A DNA stretch of 64,000 nt from the NCBI RefSeq assembly GCF_047729875.1, contig NZ_CP159826.1:2418001-2482000 (forward strand), in the 5' to 3' direction. Of this stretch, positions 60,004 to 64,000 are shown one piece after another; the first letter of the stretch is position 1, and the number at the start of each line of letters is the position of its first letter. Both the position numbers and the translations under genes were made by a program. The notes beneath the pieces were generated by a model. It was not told the DNA's origin. It worked only from the letters and a program-made list of their open reading frames with translations, and ran no database searches. Source of the stretch: Marimicrobium sp913061115. GTDB lineage: Bacteria > Pseudomonadota > Gammaproteobacteria > Pseudomonadales > Halieaceae.

Positions 60004-61455
60004 ATGGGTGCCGCTAGAATGGGAGACATGAAGCTGTACACAATAATACTGATCATAACGTCGCTGTGCATGCTGCTTGGCTGTGACGCACAGGACTCGT
60101 TTGATAAAATCCAATCAGAGGGAGAATTGGTCGTGGTGAGCCGCAACAGCCCCACCACTTATTACCTAGCCAAAGACGGCCCCACCGGCTTTGAGTATGC
60201 TCTAACGGGTCTGCTGGCAGAAGAGATGGGTGTCGCGTTGAGGATCAAAACCGCCTTCAACCTGTATGACCTTTTCACACAGCTGAGCGACAAGGATGCT
60301 GATATCGCAGCGGCAGGACTCACCCTTACGGAAGGTCGAGCAGCACGCTACCCCCATTCGATTGCCTATAGCCAGCTTACGCCACAGGTTGTTTATGTCG
60401 CAGGCAATTTCAGGCCACGCAGCGTTTCGGACCTAACCACAATGGATATTGTTGTTCTGGCAGAGTCCAGCCACGTCGACACGTTACACACGCTGCAAAA
60501 AAATGAGGCTGCCGACCTAACATGGGAGGAGATAGATGAGGCAGACACCATGCAATTACTGGAACTACTCAAATTAGGGCAGGCAGATGTGGCCATCGTC
60601 GACTCCAATGAGTTTGCTGTCCAGCAAAGCTTCTACCCACGCCAGAAAGTCGCCTTTGACCTTTATGAAGAACAGGATATGGTGTGGTATCTGGCGCCTG
60701 ACACCGACAACACGCATCTCATCACATTCATCAACACCTTCTTAGAACGCCTGAACAGTGATGGAACGATGGCGCGGCTGCGGGAAGAACATTTTGGACA
60801 TAGCGATGGTGTATCGCGCATCAGCGCACACGTGTTTACCCAGAACATGCGGCAAACTTTGCCGCTGTACCGCAGGCTCATCCGACAAGTTGCCACAGAA
60901 TATCAGATGGACTGGCACCTGCTGGCGGCAATGGCCTATCAAGAGTCGCGCTGGGATCCAAACGCCACCTCCCCTACCGGCGTACGCGGCATGATGATGC
61001 TGACAAAACCAACGGCCAGAGAGTTGGGGGTAGAGAATCGCCTGGACGTTAATCAGAGCCTTCGCGGTGGCGCTCGATACCTGAAGGACCTGAAGCGACG
61101 CTTGCCCAAAAGATTACAGGAGCCAGATCGAACCTGGATGGCGCTGGCGGCCTACAACATCGGTCTAGGTCATCTGGAGGATGCGCGGGTAATCACTCAA
61201 CGCCAGGGCAGCAACCCAGATCTGTGGCAGGATGTGATGCAAAGATTGCCGCTTTTACAGGAGTCCAAGTACTATAAAAAAACACGTTACGGCTACGCTC
61301 GTGGAAAAGAAGCCGTTACTCTGGTGCAGAACATCCGCCATTACTACAGCATTCTCGTCTGGCAAGATATTCCCGACAACCAACCGACACCGCCACTGCA
61401 TAGTGAAGATTATTTCCCCGAAGGAATAAACAATTTTCGGCTGCAGACCTTTTAA
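60004..61455 (+). CDS. mltF: Membrane-bound lytic murein transglycosylase F
   Basis: A 483-aa lipoprotein that cleaves peptidoglycan. An N-terminal signal with lipobox LLGC (Cys27) is followed by a solute-binding-protein-like domain (SEGELVVVSRNSPTTYY to about residue 265). A C-terminal SLT domain carries the catalytic Glu in AAMAYQESRWDPNATS. GGGAG six bases before the ATG at 60004 supports that start; one at 60028 is possible. It is divergent from purL, the standard gammaproteobacterial arrangement. Confidence 0.94.
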   Translation: MGAARMGDMKLYTIILIITSLCMLLGCDAQDSFDKIQSEGELVVVSRNSPTTYYLAKDGPTGFEYALTGLLAEEMGVALRIKTAFNLYDLFTQLSDKDADIAAAGLTLTEGRAARYPHSIAYSQLTPQVVYVAGNFRPRSVSDLTTMDIVVLAESSHVDTLHTLQKNEAADLTWEEIDEADTMQLLELLKLGQADVAIVDSNEFAVQQSFYPRQKVAFDLYEEQDMVWYLAPDTDNTHLITFINTFLERLNSDGTMARLREEHFGHSDGVSRISAHVFTQNMRQTLPLYRRLIRQVATEYQMDWHLLAAMAYQESRWDPNATSPTGVRGMMMLTKPTARELGVENRLDVNQSLRGGARYLKDLKRRLPKRLQEPDRTWMALAAYNIGLGHLEDARVITQRQGSNPDLWQDVMQRLPLLQESKYYKKTRYGYARGKEAVTLVQNIRHYYSILVWQDIPDNQPTPPLHSEDYFPEGINNFRLQTF

Positions 61456-61502
61456 AATTCTAACTGGCGGGTTTTTGTCAGTGTTAAGCCGCGATAGATT
61501 GA

Positions 61503-61979
61503 CTAGCGCCGCGCCTTAAAAAACGCTCGCAGGCGAGCACTGGATTCCTCTGCCAGCACATCAGCCTGCCAACTCATCTGGTGGTTAAACCAGGGCTCGT
61601 CTAGTAACGAACAGGCGCTACACACCACACCCGCACGAGGCTCCTTAGCGCCAAATACCAGGTGTGCGATGCGGGCATGCACCAGCGCTCCGGCACACAT
61701 GGTGCAGGGCTCCAACGTGACATACAGGGTTGCTCCCGACAGACGATAGTTACCAAGGGATCGAGCGGCATCGCGCAAAGCAACAATCTCTGCATGACCA
61801 CTGGGATCTTGTGTTGCAATGACTTGGTTCCAACCCTCTCCCAGCAACTGCCCATCGCGCACTACAACAGCACCGACCGGAACTTCGCCTTCATTGGCAG
61901 CACGATCTGCCAGCGCCAAAGCACGGCGCATCCAATCCTCATGGCTTACAGCCGATGACACTCCATTACTCCCACTCAA
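61503..61979 (-). CDS. tadA: tRNA-specific adenosine deaminase TadA
   Basis: A 158-aa zinc deaminase that converts A34 to inosine in tRNA-Arg(ACG). The active site is GHAEIVALRDA with the catalytic Glu, and the zinc cysteines are in LEPCTMCAGA. It overlaps the guaA stop by 14 bases. Confidence 0.95.
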   Translation of the reverse strand: MSGSNGVSSAVSHEDWMRRALALADRAANEGEVPVGAVVVRDGQLLGEGWNQVIATQDPSGHAEIVALRDAARSLGNYRLSGATLYVTLEPCTMCAGALVHARIAHLVFGAKEPRAGVVCSACSLLDEPWFNHQMSWQADVLAEESSARLRAFFKARR

Positions 61980-63543
61980 TAGTTGCAGGGGGTTTACTGC
62001 TGATATCGTACGTCACGCGGGAAACACCGGAAATCTCATTAATAATACGATTCGACGTGCGCTCGAGTAATTCATAGGGTAAGTGCGCCCATCGCGCAGT
62101 CATGAAGTCCACGGTCTCTACTGCCCGCAGTGCAATAACATACTCATAGCGGCGCGCATCACCGACCACACCCACTGACTTCACCGGCAGGAAAACGGCA
62201 AAGGCCTGGCTGGTTTTATGGTAATAATCGTCTCGGTGTAATTCCTCGATAAAAATGGCGTCTGCCAAGCGCAATAGGTCGGCATACTCCCTCTTCACTT
62301 CGCCCAGAATCCGAACGCCCAAGCCCGGACCGGGAAAGGGGTGGCGATACACCATGTCATAGGGCAGGCCGAGTTCTAGGCCTATCCTGCGCACTTCATC
62401 CTTGAACAATTCACGCAACGGCTCTACCAGTTCAAAACTCATATCATCTGGCAGTCCACCTACATTATGGTGCGACTTGATGTTATGGGCATTGCCGTTT
62501 TTGCCTCCAGCGGACTCAATGACATCGGGATAGATTGTGCCCTGAGCCAGCCACTTCACCCCTGTCAGTTTCCCTGCTTCCTCGTCGAACACATCGATGA
62601 AGGTATTACCGATGACTTTGCGTTTAGCTTCAGGATCAGAAACGCCTTTTAGTCTGCCTAGAAATAGTTCATCACAATCCCTGCGCAAGACCTTTACCCC
62701 CATATTGCGCGCAAACATCTCCATCACCTGGTCGCCTTCATCCAGACGAAGTAATCCGTTATCCACAAACACACAGGTCAGCTGATCGCCAATTGCGCGA
62801 TGCAACAGGGCCGCCACTACGGACGAATCCACACCGCCTGACAAACCCAACAGTACCTTGTCTGTACCTACCAGGGCTTTTACACGGGCGATAGCGTCGT
62901 CAACAATGTTGGCGGGTGTCCAAAGCACCTCACAGCCACACTGCTCAAGTACAAAGTGTTCGAAGATACGAGCACCCTGTAAGGTATGGGTCACCTCAGG
63001 GTGAAACTGGATCCCGAAGAAGGGCTTGTCTTTATGTGCCATACCCGCGATGGGACAGCTCGGGGTTTCAGCCATCAATTCGAAGTCCGGCGGTAGCTCC
63101 ACCACTTTATCTCCGTGACTCATCCACACATCCAGCAGACCTCTGCCATCCTCGGCGGAATGATCGTAGATATCGTGCAACAATCTGCCATTGCCAACCT
63201 GCGTTATCTGGGCGTAGCCAAACTCGCTAACAGATGAACCGACCACTGTGCCACCAAATTGCACGGCCATAGTCTGCATGCCATAACATATCCCAAGCAC
63301 GGGTACGCCCAACGTGAAGACGCAGTCCGGGGCCCGCGGGGATCCTTCGTGAGCCACTGACTCTGGTCCGCCCGACAGGATGATCCCGCTAGGATTAAAC
63401 GCCAGCACATCTTCTTCGCTCACGTCAAAAGCCCGAATTTCACTGTACACACCCACTTCCCGAACCCGTCGGGCAATCAATTGCGTGTATTGCGAACCAA
63501 AATCCAGGATAAGGATTTTCTGGGCGTGAATGTCTGCGCTCAT
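61966..63543 (-). CDS. guaA: GMP synthase (glutamine-hydrolysing)
   Basis: A 525-aa enzyme making GMP from XMP. The glutaminase domain has Cys in VLGICYGMQ and the His-Glu in GIQFHPEVTHT. The ATP-pyrophosphatase domain has LLGLSGGVDSSVVAALLHRAIG, and the C-terminal dimerisation domain ends in PPATIEWE. It is 105 bases downstream of guaB in the same direction; the pair forms the usual gua operon. Confidence 0.97.
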   Translation of the reverse strand: MSADIHAQKILILDFGSQYTQLIARRVREVGVYSEIRAFDVSEEDVLAFNPSGIILSGGPESVAHEGSPRAPDCVFTLGVPVLGICYGMQTMAVQFGGTVVGSSVSEFGYAQITQVGNGRLLHDIYDHSAEDGRGLLDVWMSHGDKVVELPPDFELMAETPSCPIAGMAHKDKPFFGIQFHPEVTHTLQGARIFEHFVLEQCGCEVLWTPANIVDDAIARVKALVGTDKVLLGLSGGVDSSVVAALLHRAIGDQLTCVFVDNGLLRLDEGDQVMEMFARNMGVKVLRRDCDELFLGRLKGVSDPEAKRKVIGNTFIDVFDEEAGKLTGVKWLAQGTIYPDVIESAGGKNGNAHNIKSHHNVGGLPDDMSFELVEPLRELFKDEVRRIGLELGLPYDMVYRHPFPGPGLGVRILGEVKREYADLLRLADAIFIEELHRDDYYHKTSQAFAVFLPVKSVGVVGDARRYEYVIALRAVETVDFMTARWAHLPYELLERTSNRIINEISGVSRVTYDISSKPPATIEWE

Positions 63544-63648
63544 GGTGTGTCCTGACTGAAAAATCGGATGATCACTAATCCAGCAGCTACCACTGCCGGC
63601 AAGTGTGCCGCAACCGACACAGAGTCGGTAATGACGTTACTCAAAGCC

Positions 63649-64000
63649 CTAACTTACCGGATAGTTCGGCGCTTCCTTGGTAATCGACACGTCGTGCACA
63701 TGGCTCTCAGCCATGCCGGCGCTGGTGACGCGCACGAATTCAGGCTCGGTGCGCATGGCTTCCATGGACGCACTGCCTGTATACCCCATCGCAGAGCGCA
63801 CGCCTCCCATTAATTGATGAATGATACTGGAGACCGGTCCCTTATAGGGGACACGACCCTCGATACCTTCCGGAACGAGCTTTTCTGCGCCTCTGCTGGT
63901 GTCTTGAAAGTAGCGATCAGAGGAGCCCTGTGTCTGGGACATCGCGGCCAAAGAGCCCATTCCTCGATAGGCTTTATAGGTTCTACCCTGGTAGAGCTCC
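63649..64000 (-). CDS. guaB: IMP dehydrogenase, C-terminal part only
   Basis: The last 117 or so codons of IMP dehydrogenase, which oxidises IMP to XMP. The visible segment has YKAYRGMGSLAAM, RYFQD, PEGIEGRVPYKGPVSSIIHQL and SAMGYTGS, with the conserved Arg-Tyr flap. The start lies beyond the right edge of the window. Confidence 0.96.
   Translation of the reverse strand, partial: ELYQGRTYKAYRGMGSLAAMSQTQGSSDRYFQDTSRGAEKLVPEGIEGRVPYKGPVSSIIHQLMGGVRSAMGYTGSASMEAMRTEPEFVRVTSAGMAESHVHDVSITKEAPNYPVS

Noticed and set aside
63617..63631. Small hairpin (CCGAC/GTCGG) between guaB and guaA as a terminator
   Set aside because: The stem is short and no T-run follows in either direction; guaB and guaA are normally cotranscribed.
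1..64000. CRISPR arrays, insertion sequences, prophage or tRNA genes
   Set aside because: I saw no regularly spaced repeats, no transposase-like frame, no phage structural or integrase genes and no tRNA-like cloverleaf ends in the gaps examined.

Overview
This is a chromosomal segment of an aerobic, Gram-negative gammaproteobacterium. The strongest taxonomic evidence is the order of the housekeeping block on the minus strand. From right to left it reads guaB-guaA-tadA, purL, secD-secF-suhB-trmJ, iscR-iscS-iscU-iscA-hscB-hscA-fdx-iscX, ndk-rlmN-pilF-rodZ-ispG-hisS-yfgM-bamB-der. That order is characteristic of Pseudomonas-like and related marine gammaproteobacteria. A long-type isocitrate lyase, a gammaproteobacterial PEP-CTERM-like protein, many c-type cytochromes and a CoA-ester catabolic cluster suggest a free-living, probably marine heterotroph (Halieaceae/Spongiibacteraceae-like). 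That rank is an inference. I see no phage, insertion sequence, CRISPR array, tRNA or rRNA gene in the window.

Layout. 1-566: 5' part of an ExeA-type AAA ATPase. 0.9-7.3 kb: single genes (periplasmic MsrA, PadR regulator, histone-deacetylase-like hydrolase, a decayed lipoprotein gene with two amber stops, a PEP-CTERM-like secreted protein, a luciferase-like oxidoreductase, DAHP synthase, a DUF501 protein). 7.4-13.0 kb: a vitamin B12 uptake operon, with a cobalamin riboswitch, TonB-dependent receptor, corrinoid adenosyltransferase and BtuC-BtuD-BtuF, followed by metY. 14.4-17.2 kb: HxlR regulator, aceA and a small secreted protein. 17.2-24.3 kb: a type IV pilus minor-pilin operon (fimT-pilV-pilW-pilX-pilY1-pilE). 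24.7-28.7 kb: a catabolic operon (SDR, acyl-CoA dehydrogenase, class III CoA-transferase, MaoC-type hydratase). 29.0-36.9 kb: the most unusual part, with a eukaryote/Zymomonas-type pyruvate decarboxylase, a dirigent/allene-oxide-cyclase-like secreted protein, a large VOC-fold probable dioxygenase, and an operon of cytochrome c4, a MauG/CcpA-type dihaem protein and a beta-helix protein carrying its own cytochrome c domain. A group III truncated haemoglobin follows. 36.9-64.0 kb: the conserved housekeeping block, with mltF as the only plus-strand gene.

How the genes work together. The B12 block forms an outer-membrane-to-cytosol uptake route controlled by B12 itself, with adenosylation coupled to import. 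The pilus operon supplies minor pilins and the PilY1 tip protein, while pilF lies separately in the hisS-ispG block, as is usual. The isc operon is preceded by a promoter overlapped by two IscR-type operators, consistent with autoregulation. The cytochrome c4 - dihaem enzyme - beta-helix/cytochrome c trio is the best candidate for an undescribed periplasmic redox or protein-modification system. The pyruvate decarboxylase / VOC / dirigent-like neighbourhood is the second.
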